From Dirofilaria immitis (lineage: Eukaryota > Nematoda > Chromadorea > Rhabditida > Onchocercidae), in contig JAKNDB010000103.1 of NCBI GenBank assembly GCA_024305405.1, positions 3,286,001 through 3,350,000 of the forward strand: 64,000 nt of DNA, in the 5' to 3' direction. Shown here one piece after another: positions 25,662 through 37,310 of this stretch; within the stretch, counting starts at the first letter, position 1; each line of letters opens with the position of its first letter. The position numbers and the translations under genes are program-made. The notes below the pieces were generated by a model. The model saw only the letters and a list, made by a program, of their open reading frames with translations. It was not told where the DNA came from and made no database searches.

Positions 25662-27152
25662 TAGCGATGATGCAAAATTGATATCAAATATACGTGGCCA
25701 ACTGGACCGTCTTATGCTACAATTGGCTGAAATTGAGAGAGAAAAGTGAAATTTTGGACTGTATTATAGTATGTTGTAGATATTGATAAACCTCAGAGCC
25801 AAGGAATTTTCCAGACAATTAAAACAATATGGAGAAATTTTCACTAAAAATTTCTAGTCTGAAATTTTGAATCTCATTTAATATATGCAAATTTTAAATC
25901 ATATTTTTATATACAGTCAATTTTATCTAATCATATATCTTTATTATTTTAATACATTCTATAAAAGTTATTCATTTATATATACTAGTACTAATTACAT
26001 TATGATGTGTTTTTAGAGACTCGTTAGATAACGATGAATACTTGGAAATGAAAAATGATACAGTAGAGCAATTGAAGGTAGTACATTTACATCTTGTTAT
26101 TATTTAATGGACATTGTATTATTGTTTTATATTTTCTTTCCTTTTTAAGAATTTTTATTTCACTTAATTTTATTGGATATGATTTTATGATGTGAAGGAG
26201 TTCTTGTAAAATTCATTTAACAAATTGTTTTTCAGGAATTGGAACGAACATTGGATCGTATAAAATGTGGTGATGTATCATTAATTGATCAGTTGACTGC
26301 TACAAAAATGGTAATCATTGTAAATAATTTTACTAGAAAATAAAGTATTTACTCCAAATTTTACTAAGATTTAAATCTGTTCAATTTCAATATAAGGTTT
26401 AAATCTGTTCAATTTCAATTCTTCATTAGAATATCAGTATGCATTGTTTATAAAAATTACTACAAATTATTTGTGCTATATACGCATTTATTTTTTATTT
26501 TCTTCATTCATTTATTTAGGCGGTTCAAAGCGCAATCAGTGAAGCATTCAAAACACCAGAAATTGTGGCAATTTTGCTAGAAAAGAACCCGCCTTACTTC
26601 GACAAAAACTAATGCAGGTTAGTTTTTGATAAATTAAAACTTCCTATAATAAGAATACGATATAGCATGTAGAGACTTGCCTCATCGGTATGAAGAAAGA
26701 AGGAAGGAATATCATAGTTATCGAGAGTAGAACATTTGAAAGATTGTTGATTATGTGATATGGATACATGTTATAATTATTTAATTTAAGATCATCAGGG
26801 TAGAAATTTGAGAGATCATTTGATTTGTCGATATGATATGGATCCATGTAATGATGATCTAATGTAAAATACTGAAATCGACTGATTAGTTTATTGATAT
26901 TGTGTAGATAAGCAATAATCTTCCAAGTTTTAGATAGAAACGGAACGTATCTTACGAAAGATATCAAACGAAGCATTTAAAGCCAAAAAACTGGAAATTC
27001 TATGTGCCTTGTATAAACTGAACGACCATCTATCGAATGAAGAGCGAAGTATTATCGAAGCTGCTTCTAAAATTCCTGATTTTCAATTTGAATTAGCATC
27101 TGGCCATTTGAGTTGCGATGAATCTGTTATTAATGTTAATTTACAACACTGA
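25657..27152 (+). CDS. lzic: LZIC homologue (ICAT-domain protein)
   Basis: Exons 25657-25745, 26017-26077, 26236-26310, 26520-26617 and 26934-27152 give about 180 residues, close to human LZIC (190). LZIC has an N-terminal leucine-zipper-like helix and a C-terminal ICAT-type region; no catalytic activity is known. The match is clear: GQLDRLMLQLAEIE, NDEYLEMKNDTVEQLKELE, GDVSLIDQL, MAVQSAISEAFKTPEI, LLRQKLMQ, AKKLEILCALYKLNDHLSNEE. The start ATG is 6 nt after a TTCTAG acceptor. In exon 4 the CCCGCC at 26588-26593 is one base short, so the frame hits a TAA just before the donor; restoring phase gives a Leu-Leu-Arg segment like LZIC QLRTRL. The remaining junctions are in phase. The start region lies in a tandem duplication. 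Confidence 0.9.
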
Positions 27153-28391
27153 TGCTCAAAATTTCGTGATTTTTGTTTCAAATACCGATTTCAGTCTTAT
27201 TCGGAATCAAAATGCATGTTTCCAGTTGAAAGGAAATGTTGTCTGTAAATTGAAAAATCTCAAATTATTTTGAAATGTATTTAAAACATGGCTTATTTAT
27301 AATTGTCACTTAAGGCAGGCCGTTTTTTTCCTCATTTTTTACGAATGATCTGATGAAAATATGATTCATTTACTGAGAACCTGTGATAGATAGTCTTCCC
27401 ATATATCTGTTAGCCAGTATCATTGTCGATGACTTTTTTCTGCTCCTTCTATACTCATTAACTTCATGCTGAGGATTCAGATTTAGCTTTTGCAGTTTAT
27501 GTATTAAGACATTTTGTAACAAAGCTGATGATTTTTTTAATAATCTTCAACTTATAAATTGTTTTATTGTTACAGCGATTTGATTCATCCGATAGAGAAT
27601 TGAACATTTCCCGACGACAATTAATGTATATTCATTGCGATATTTAGTGCAAAGATTATTTTGAGAATGATAGCTTTTATAAATCAATCAATCAATGAGA
27701 GGATCTGTGTAATTTTCATTCATTTTGTAAAATTTTATTTGATTTTATCTCTTACGCATTGCTTTCATAGTATATCGGATTACGATCATTGAAATAGAAC
27801 AACAATAAATATTCTATGATATAATCGGAATTCAAAGACGAATTTTCATAATTCAAAGACGAATTTTCATTATTATTCACATAAATCAGTTCGTTTTATA
27901 TGATCTTACTTTGCAGAAAATAATTTCAATATAAAGATTATTTTTTATAAATCAATAATATCCAATTATTACGATCATTATCACTATCATCATATACAAA
28001 ATAAATTTATTATTATAAATTAACATTAATATTTAATAAGAAATTTTTTGCAATAATAATTTTGAATATTTCACTTCTTAACTTATCATTATTCTTCTAT
28101 TATCAAATATTTCTAAATCTTTTCCAATGAAAATGATGCATTTTGAAGAAATGAATGTTAAAAGTTTGTCGAAGTAAAAGCTTCAATTTATATCTTTCTA
28201 AATCCTAGCCAGTATTATCATCTTTTCATGATATCAGATTTCTTTTCAATGTTTCTCTTCGACGTAAGCAGACGAAAAAAGAAGTGTCAATTTTAGGATA
28301 AGCAATGTCCTCTTCTATTTCGAAATGATATAAACAAAAATGTATGCTCATTTCAGGCTACCTCAACCATGATCTCCACCTAACGCATATA

Positions 28392-28520
28392 GATGAATGA
28401 ATGAATGGATGAATGAATGGATGAATGAATGAATGAATGAATGAATGAATGAATGAATGAATGAATGAATGAATGAATGAATGAATGAATGAATGAATGA
28501 ATGAATGGATGGATGGATGC
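28392..28520. repeat. (TGAA)n tetranucleotide microsatellite
   Basis: About thirty TGAA/TGGA units, pure in the centre with TGGA variants at both ends. Translated on the minus strand it gives a spurious repeated His-Ser-Phe-Ile peptide. A short (ATCT)n run follows at 28748-28783. Confidence 0.95.
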
Positions 28521-29596
28521 TTAAGTGCAAATTTTTATTTAACATCGATTTCGAGAGTGGGAGTAGTATCGTGATAGGGAAAATTTAGTATCAGGAAAAT
28601 GGGGAGTAATAGAGTATGTATCGCAGGATGATGATGATGAAGGCTTTGTAAAAGAGGAGTTCGTTGTCTTTTCTCGTCCTGAAGGCTTTCATCATCCTCC
28701 CACATCAACGTTTTTGCTGTTCCTTCTCGATTGACTTGACTATGAAAAGCATCTATCTATCTATCTCTCCATCTATCCATCTACGCTAACTTATTTAATT
28801 CAATAGCAGCATTTGGCATTTTATCACCCCACATCTTCACATTTTTAATTAATCTTATCACTTCTAAATTATCTCTTAAAAATACGGCCTGTTGAAATAA
28901 TTCAAATTGAAATTATCTTTCCGAAAAATACGTTTTTGAAATTGCTTGAAGTGAGGAGAAAAAAAAGAGAGAATGTTGCCACATATTCTTTTAATTAATG
29001 ATTTTAAGTTAGTCAATTCAGTCTCGAGTTATCTAACAACTTTTATTGATCTTACCGCTTCTAATTGCCTTTTCATAAAATGCATTTATTGAAATATTTG
29101 AAGTGGGAGGAAAAAAAAAGAAAATATTACGATTCTTCTAACGGATAATTTTAGATCAATTTCAGTCTCGATTCATTAATCCGTTTTCATCAATCATTTT
29201 TAAAGCTATTATTTAAACGTTTCATTCCTCATATGCTTTCTTTTTTTTTTTTTTTTGAATTACAGTAAAAAATATTTCGTTTTCTGCTTTTCTTCGGATA
29301 GAAAATTTATCATTTAATTATCAGCTAATTATTGCTTATCTTACGCTATCAATTTTTGATCGTTTTTTTCTGATTTATCAATCGATTTCGTTTTTTTTTC
29401 CATTATCCCAATGCTTTTTTTATTAAAAATTTATTTGTTGAAGGAAAAGTTCAAATGAAAGTTTTCCTATGGTTGTTGAATGCATTTTACTAATAATAAC
29501 TTTGCTAACTTGCAGATATTAATCAGTTATTACTAAATTTAAAATTCTCAAGTATGATTAGTCTTATTTAATTATAAATCTTTGCTAAACGCATTT

Positions 29597-29830
29597 ATAC
29601 TAGAGCCTAGTCCGTTAAATATGGGTTGTATTAAAGGCTAACTCGTTTTATCGCATTTATACTAGAGCCTAGTTCATTAAATGTAGTCATACTAGAGTCT
29701 AATAATCCAATAAATGTACTCGTACTAAAATGTAGTACTTCAAACGTAGTCATGCTAAAATTCAATCGGTCAAACGTAGTCATCTATTGATTGCTTAGCT
29801 TTTTAAATATAATCATATTTGAGCCTAGTT
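29597..29830. repeat. Degenerate tandem repeat (ATACTAGAGCCTAGT... unit)
   Basis: Six or seven decayed copies of a 30-45 bp unit of the type ACTAGAGCCTAGTTCATTAA followed by TGTAGTCAT. Early copies keep ACTAGAGCCTAGT; later ones drift to ACTAAAATGTAGT and GCTAAAATTCAAT. Confidence 0.7.
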
Positions 29831-30179
29831 TGTCATTTATTCCGCTTATCTTGACGCATCATTTGCCGAGATATAAAAGGCATAAAATTTACATTTACAA
29901 CAACATTTGCATTTTGCACTTGCTTCCATTCTCGTAAATTTTATTTTACGGCATTTATTGATTATAAATATAATTCTGCGAAAAGTAAATTCAATATTGG
30001 TATTGAATAAATTTAAAAATTTATTTTTTTATCATATAAGAAAAATTAAAAGAAAAGAAAAAAAATTAAATTCAAGAAATATGAGGCGATTCATTTCTTT
30101 TAATAAAATTTTCAATAATCAATAAAAATATTCAGAAAAAAAAATTTTAATTTTTCCAACATACTTCTCATATTATTGT

Positions 30180-30420
30180 TATTATAATTAATATAATTTT
30201 ATCTATTATTAATTCAAACTGATAAGTTTTGTTACGATATATATCACATACTGATAATTTTTATTGCAATATTACATATTAATAAGTTTTGTTACGATAT
30301 CACATATATATCATCATAAATTTACATTCTAATTAATATAATTTTATCTATTATTAATTCAAACTGATAAGCTTTGTTACAGTATCACATATATATCATC
30401 CTAGATTTGTATTCATTTCT
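30180..30420. repeat. Repeat of CTGATAAGTTTTGTTACGAT with ATATCACATATA
   Basis: Three to four diverged copies of CTGATAAGTTTTGTTACGAT followed by ATCACATATATATCAT. The larger block beginning ATTAATATAATTTTATCTAT is itself repeated near 30188 and 30330. Confidence 0.75.
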
Positions 30421-30994
30421 TTTTCTAAAATATAGCAGAAATATATATATGTATATATATTCATGTAAAAATATTTTAATTGTGAAAAATTTTGATTTGA
30501 TTATTTGAAATTTGGATCATCTCGAAGATGATTAGATCAAATCAAATAAATAAGAAATTTGAATTGAAAATTCTTAAACTTTTCTTCCTTTTTTTTTGCT
30601 ATCTTTTTTAAGAATTAAAAATATTTTTTTCTTCTTTTAATTTAAAATTTAAATATAATTTTAATTTCCAATTTATTTCAATAATTTATACTAAAATTAA
30701 AAATTTAATTTTAAACAAAACAAAAGTTTTTGTAATTTTAACTTTAAAAAAATAAAAAGAAAAAGAAAAAAATTTTTGAAACTAATAATTTATTTACAAA
30801 ATTATTATTTATTTATTTATTTATTTCCGATTCATATGAATGATTACGATAAGTTGAGAATTTTTTTCGTTTAAGTTCATTTTGCTTTTACTGATTAATT
30901 GTTATTACCGAAATAATTATTTTGCATTCATACAAATAAATTGCCTGCCTTTTTCTCACATTCACATTTCTTCATTTATTTATTTTTCCAATTC

Positions 30995-31029
30995 TTTTCT
31001 AACTTTTTTTTTAGTAAAAAGTTAGAAAA
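30995..31029. repeat. Short perfect hairpin, 14-bp stem
   Basis: TTTTCTAACTTTTT at 30995-31008 pairs with AAAAAGTTAGAAAA at 31016-31029 across a 7-nt loop. It could be a terminator-like fold or simply a chance AT palindrome; no gene is adjacent. Confidence 0.6.
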
Positions 31030-31105
31030 AAAAGAGGACAATAAAATGAATGTTTTGAATAGTTGATAATGTGATAATCAATAATTTTCAATTTTTTGCC
31101 TTTTT

Positions 31106-31110
31106 TTTCT

Positions 31111-31141
<31 letters not shown>
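31106..31141. repeat. (CT)n microsatellite
   Basis: Uninterrupted CT dinucleotides flanked by CTCC and TTTCTC. Confidence 0.95.
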
Positions 31142-31143
<2 letters not shown>

Positions 31144-31514
31144 TTTAAATTTAATTATTGGTTGTTTATATCGGGTGATTACATTTAAAATATAATCTCA
31201 TAGATAAGTATGTTTTTATTTCAAATAAATTTTTCATAGAAATAAAATTTCAAAATATTTGTCTTTTTTAAAAAAAAAAAATTTATCAATTGATAAATAG
31301 ATATGATAGATAGATAATATATGCGAGGAATTAATTTTTTACATTTTATGATAGCATTCTACGTAGTATTACGCAATTAGATTATGTTAATAATTGTTTA
31401 AATTTTTTAAATTAAAATTTGCATTGTTTACAAAACTTAGATATATTTCTTCTGGAATAATTCTTAGCAGTGACAATTTTTTTTTTTTTTTTTAATTTGT
31501 AAAAGTTATTACGT

Positions 31515-31659
31515 CGAACTAAATGCTAACTTATCAATTTAATCGAACTAAATGCTAACTTATCAATTTAATCGAACTAAATGCTAACTTATCAATTTAA
31601 TCGAGCTAAATGCTAACTTATCAATTTAATCGAGCTAAATGCCAACTTATCAATTTGAT
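31515..31659. repeat. 29-bp tandem repeat, five copies
   Basis: Units start at 31515, 31544, 31573, 31602 and 31631 and read CGAACTAAATGCTAACTTAT followed by CAATTTAAT. The last two carry CGAGCT, and the fifth also has GCCAACTT. Near-perfect identity suggests a young expansion. Confidence 0.97.
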
Positions 31660-33068
31660 TAATTTTATATCATGATGAAATATCCTATATGCTTGTTTAT
31701 CTTGATTTCAATGATAAAATTATCTCGATTTTAATGATAAAATTTTAACTTACTATTAACACACTCACTAGATGATTTTTATTGAAAGAAAGTCAACTAG
31801 CTTATGAAAATGGCAAAATTTGCAGTATCATCTTCAATCTTGAAATAAATTTCGGTTACCCATGACAACGAAGCAAAAGATATTATTGTTATCATTATTA
31901 TGCATTTAGATACATTCGATTATAAATAAATATCGAGAAATCAAATAAACAAATATCTCTTACTACGAATATAGCTATACATTAATTTTATCGTGATATA
32001 ATAATCATTCTGCTAACAATACTACTAAAATTATTGTTATCAGTTATTATGCATATACAGATAATGCTGATAAAATAAGCATAATAGAATATGAATTATT
32101 ATCAAATAATTCTTTCATAAAATATAGAAAAGATTAAAATTAGTATAAAAGAAGTAAAGGATTCAAATTTGATAAAACGAATGATACGAAAGATTTGAAG
32201 TAAATACAATGTATGAATCTTTACTTGTATGGAATCTAAGAGAAAGAGAATAGAAATACGAACTTTAAATATATGAACTTTAAATTTTATATAATTTTAC
32301 TTGTTCGAGCTCTAACCATTGATTTTAAATGAAATAATCAAATTTTCAATTTTGTTTCCTCTTTACCAAATTTCAACATAATTCTCGAGATAGATTTTGT
32401 AAGCGAATCATTTGTTCAATTTGCATTTCAATCGAAAAAAAAAGAAAAGAAGTATTTCTGTGATATATTTCTCTGTTAGAGAAAATTTATTTTAGAAAAA
32501 CGTACAAAGAGAAAGGAGATTAAGAAAAAAAAAGTAAAAAAGCATTGGAGATTGAAATGATATGTTGATAATCTGTCAAGATAATGCCTGTGATAAGGCA
32601 AATTGATGGAAATATCATTTATCATTGATTGATAATAAAAACTACAAACGTCAGAAGTTTCTATTTTAACCGGAGAAGAATCTAATTTGCCATCTTTAAG
32701 GAAAAGAAAAAACAGTTTAAACTATCATCGCTAACTTTTCTCAAAACTTAATTCTATAAAATAATTCTATTTTATTCTTACACGATGATCAATCCACAAA
32801 TGCAATTTGATCTAATTCATCGATCAATGAATTATTCCATTATCGTCTCTGAAAGCAATTACTATAAAATGATTTTAAGAATAACCAATTTGAAAATCAG
32901 AATCACGCAAAGATTGAAGGAGAAATTGAAAATTGATAATTGATAAATATCACTTGTCTTCCAGTTTTTTTTTTCGTTAATTAATAAATAATTTAATTCA
33001 ATTCGATCATTCTTCATAATATTTATTTGTTATAAAAGGATGAATGAAATGAAGTAGCAAACTGTTCT

Positions 33069-34080
33069 TTAGCTAAGTTTCAATTTGAATTTCTTTCGAT
33101 ACAGTTGTTGTCGAGATTTACTGAACTGATATGTTCTTAATTGGTTTTCTTTACCTCTTCTTTGGTTGAGTTTCAATTTGGACTCTTTTTTTCTTTTTCG
33201 GTAAATTTTATCATCATCATTATCGTTTAATCTCTGCCACTTTGTAACGGCCAAGAATTCTCTTTTTCCGTTGCTCAGAATTGTTGATTCTATTTGCATG
33301 TACTGGTTTCTTGTCGAATCCATGGTTACAGATTTGGATTCAAGCAACATCTTCATCGGTTCTTACTATTTTTCTCAGACAGCTTTTCAATTTGTCGATT
33401 GAGCAGGACTTATCTTCTGTTGCTTGGCAAGTCGTCTGGAGCATCTCGCTTTTTGTTGTTTGATTTAAGGGCTCTCATTGTATGCTTCATATCTACTCAA
33501 ATGCAACTTAGTATCCTACTTTATCTGGCTAAAGTTAACAATGCTTCTTTTGCTTCATCTTCATTCATATTTTTCTTCTCTTCTTCCTTTCATCGTTGAT
33601 TCTCATGAGCATCCCAACATATATATATATATATATCTTATCATCAATTATTCTCTTTCGATTTTCCTAGTATTTATATTGTTCGTCGTCTATTATATGT
33701 TTAATATTCGTTGAAGAATTTTAAAATCGTATCCTTCGTCAGAGTATCAATTATTAATGTCGTAGATGAATATCCCAATATATAGCATCAAAACGTCCTC
33801 AATGTATTTGAATTCCAGGAGAGGATCCTCTTCATTTGTTTGTTTCTTTTTGATTCTTTGTGTTACTGTCGTCACTTCGCTACAATCAACAATAGTCTTT
33901 ATTGGTTATGCAATCATAGAGATGAAATTAACAACAGAATAAAGATTAAAACATTCCTTCTGAATGCTCACTATATTGGCACTTTTTCGTTTACAACTCT
34001 GAAACTTCTTTCATTTCATCACTACTGTTGTTTCTACTAAATTATCGTTTGTGCCATTGAATAGTCGAATAACCATTTTT
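33069..34080 (-). pseudogene. Possible decayed or frameshifted coding remnant, not recognised
   Basis: The minus strand of this kilobase is purine-rich and reads as broken stretches of plausible protein. The 3'-most frame (33356-33069) has 95 codons rich in Lys/Arg/Asn/Gln, with TKWQRLNDNDDD and RGKENQLRTYQFSKSRQQLY, ending KFKLKLS. Upstream fragments in changing frames include EEDPLLEFKYIEDVLML, MKHTMRALKSNNKKRD and NNSSDEMKEVSEL. At least four frame changes or stops would be needed to join them, and I see no splice sites that do so. It could be an old pseudogene, a gene damaged by the one-base losses seen elsewhere, or biased non-coding DNA. No family match. Confidence 0.22.
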
Positions 34081-36834
34081 TACTGTTATCGAATCATTTT
34101 TGGAACTGACTTCCAACTTAATTATCTCAATTTCGAAATCATCAATTCTTTAGATCATTTAGTGCTTCTTTACGTTGAGATGAATTTATTTGAATTCCAT
34201 CATATTTTATGATTAGTTTATCTTATCTTGTTTATTTATAAATCGAAACATTTTGGATCGATACATTACATTCATCATTCCAATTTATTCATTATGTTGA
34301 AACTGTTATTCTGCTACTTAATCTGTTTAATATTTCTTATCTAACTTTTTATTCCATCTTTTGACTTTGCCAATACCTTTACATTATTTGATCTTTTTAA
34401 CATTCCTATTTACAATTAATTACAATTTTTGCTTTTGCCTATATAACTATGTCTCATTTATGCCATCTGAAAGAGGACTTGACTTATATCGTTATGGCTT
34501 TTATTATAATGAAAACGAATAAATCATATAGTTGAATTATTTGATCGTTTTTTTTAAAGTCAATACCATATAAATTTTTTAGCCAATAATTCTTAGATAA
34601 ATCTCATCTTTCGATAATTATCTTAGAATATCAATAAATTTTCATAATCATCGATTAGTCTTAATTAAATTTTAAGAAGAAATTCTTGGCTTGTTTGTAT
34701 AAAATTAAAATTATTAGCCGCCAAAAAAAATGTAATACTTTTTGATGGCTAATAATTTCTCGTCTAATGAATAATGAAAATACAAAATTTGCAACGATTT
34801 ACTGATTTATTATATACTATTTAGTTATTGATATCACCTATCACTTATTGATATCACGATACTTATTATCGATATCTTATTTATTAACATAACTTATAGA
34901 TTGATACGATCAGCAATAATTTAATATAAGAAAGCCACTTGATCTCGTGATTTAAGCCAAGTAATACCAAAAATTATTGAACAATTTAGTATTACAGCCT
35001 AATATATTCAACATTTTTGTGTGATTTCTTATTCAGATATTTGAAGTTTATTTGATTTCAATATCTAATGGTATATTTAAACTTCAAGCAAAATAATCTT
35101 TAAAAATCACAGTATTGTAGCAATTTGAAAAGGTAAAAAAAGTTTAGAAAAATGCATAATCGTTGTAAAACTATTAAACAATAAGGTCATCTATTATAAG
35201 TTGGATATCTTGTTTGTACCTATCTATAAGCATATCTGATTTCAATATATTTCGATTGTTTTATAAAACCAACTGATAATTTTATAAACGAACTGATAAG
35301 TAATATGGAAATAATTCATTGTTTTTATCTTTTTTCTCAGAAAAAATTACGCCTATTCATAATTATTTTATGATTATATCTCATGGAGTGAGATAAGATG
35401 GAATTTTGAATATGAAACAGATATATAAGGAATTATTCGACAGATGATTGTATAGCATAATAGTTAGCAGACAATAGCAATGGAAGTTTTTAGTGAACTA
35501 TTCGGCAAGTGCTTATTTGTATGAGATTGATAAATAAATCATAGTATTGATCAGAAGCCGTAAAATAATAATAGTATACCTTTGCTTTAAAAACAAACTA
35601 AATTTAACCAATCAAAAATAAGCCAAATTTTTTTTTATCATTTCGCAATGATAAAACAAAATTTTGGAATTGTTAATTTGAAAATTAAATTATGAAAAAC
35701 CATAATGGAAACAATAGCTATATACTGTTAATATCACTGTTTTTAATTAAATATTTTATATGAGAAATTTGAATAAGTTAGGAATTATTTCTTATGCAAG
35801 ATGATAATTTGATGATTCTCGAAGAAATTCTGATAATTTAGCTTGAAACGAGAATAAAAAGAAGCAACAAAGAAATGAAACGCCTAAAAATAAAATAATA
35901 ATCAATTTCAGAATTAAAAATTTTCTTTTAATCAAATATAATATCATTTCGGCTACGAAATTCAAAAGCATGAAGTAGATGAAAGAGAAAGAAAGGTTAT
36001 TAAATTAAATTAAAATTGAATTGAATATTGATAAGTTTTTGTAGGAAATGATATGATATCATGTTGTATTATTTTGATGCAGGCAAATATCATTTGGTCC
36101 TTGCTTTCTTTTAATTTCTTCAACACAAATACACCACATCATATCATATTTATTGTTGATAGTTGTTGCTAATTTTATCGATCAATGATTGATTTTTACT
36201 TACTATTACTAATTATTCTTAATCATTTTCATCTACCAACGATCATTGCTGCTATTTCTTTCTTCATTCGTTATGATAATAAATTTGATTTAAACTAAAG
36301 CGATGCTTATTCTGAAATATCGAAATCTAATCTGAAATATAGAAATGTTTATTTTGAAAAATTAGAAATGTTGAGCCTAAAATATAATTTAATATCGTTA
36401 TGAAAATTGCACATATGATGAATTTCTTTTTCATATCAAATATGTTTTTCACGTAACAAAAAAAACGTTAATTTTAATTGATAACAATAAGTTGTTTGAA
36501 ATAAAATTAAAAAAATCAAATGAATGATAACTAGTTGAATATTAATCTGAAAATATTTGATATATAAGAATTATCACTGATAGCATATAAATGATGAAAT
36601 ATGACATTAAAATGAAGACAATCTTAATGCATCAAATTAAGGAACATTAGGATAATATAATTTTCATATTTTATAAATTATTTCTATAAGCTTTCTAAAG
36701 GATAACATTTTAATAATGAATATAAAGAAATGAACTGTAGAATTTTGCGTTATTTTCATTTAAATTATACAACGATAAAAGATATAATTAACTGATGAAA
36801 TGAGAAACATTTTAAATAAAGACAACAGAAGGAT

Positions 36835-37310
36835 GTTAGGTATCTGATAAGGCCGAATAACAAAATAATAGCCAGTTAATTAGAAACTTTGTTCAGGCTA
36901 CGTTATGAATGCAAACTATATAGCATTAAACAAATAGACATTGCTTTATTTGTTTGTTTATTTGTTTGATTTTGCTTTTATTTTTTTCAGTAGGAATCAA
37001 AGAAAAGATCACGCAAACAAATTATCCGAGAAGGCTAAATAACAATTGAATAATTAATTATTGTTCGAATTTTATAGTATTGACCAGGTGGACATTGCTT
37101 TTATTGATTTTCTGATAGAAGACAAAAAAGCTATCCAATAAAGCCAAATAACAAATAGTAATTAAAGTTTTTTTTTTTTTTTTATCATTCCTGATCAATC
37201 CATTATGTATACAAATTATATAGTATTGACAAAGTTGGCGTTATTTTAACACCTTTTTTCCAGTTGAAATGAAAGAAAAGGTCATAAAGGTGAAATATAA
37301 TTTGACCCTA
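36835..37310. repeat. Three diverged copies of a roughly 150-bp element
   Basis: Each copy has the ordered blocks AAGGCC/AAGCC-AATAACAA, then GAATGCAAACTATATAGCAT or its variants TTTTATAGTATTGACC and ACAAATTATATAGTATTGAC, then GACATTGCTTTA, then a T-rich segment ending in CAG or GATAGAAG, then GAAAAG(A/G)TC. Copies begin near 36850, 37025 and 37140. Confidence 0.55.

Larger units (their letters stand above)
27153..33068. other. Gene-poor AT-rich region
   Basis: After the LZIC 3' flank I find no exon series in either strand. The region holds simple and tandem repeats (28390-28520, 29597-29830, 30180-30420, 31106-31141, 31515-31659), a hairpin at 30995-31029 and long homopolymers. A more GC-rich stretch at 28540-28790 contains an inverted repeat (28625-28634 with 28689-28698) but no convincing coding frame. 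Confidence 0.5.

Noticed and set aside
28363..28545. Open frame with a repeated His-Ser-Phe-Ile motif
   Set aside because: Produced by the TGAA tetranucleotide microsatellite; no splice context.
35480..35524. Short exon-like frame beginning MEVFSELFGKC before a GTATGA donor
   Set aside because: Fifteen codons only, with no matching downstream exon; a chance frame is likely.
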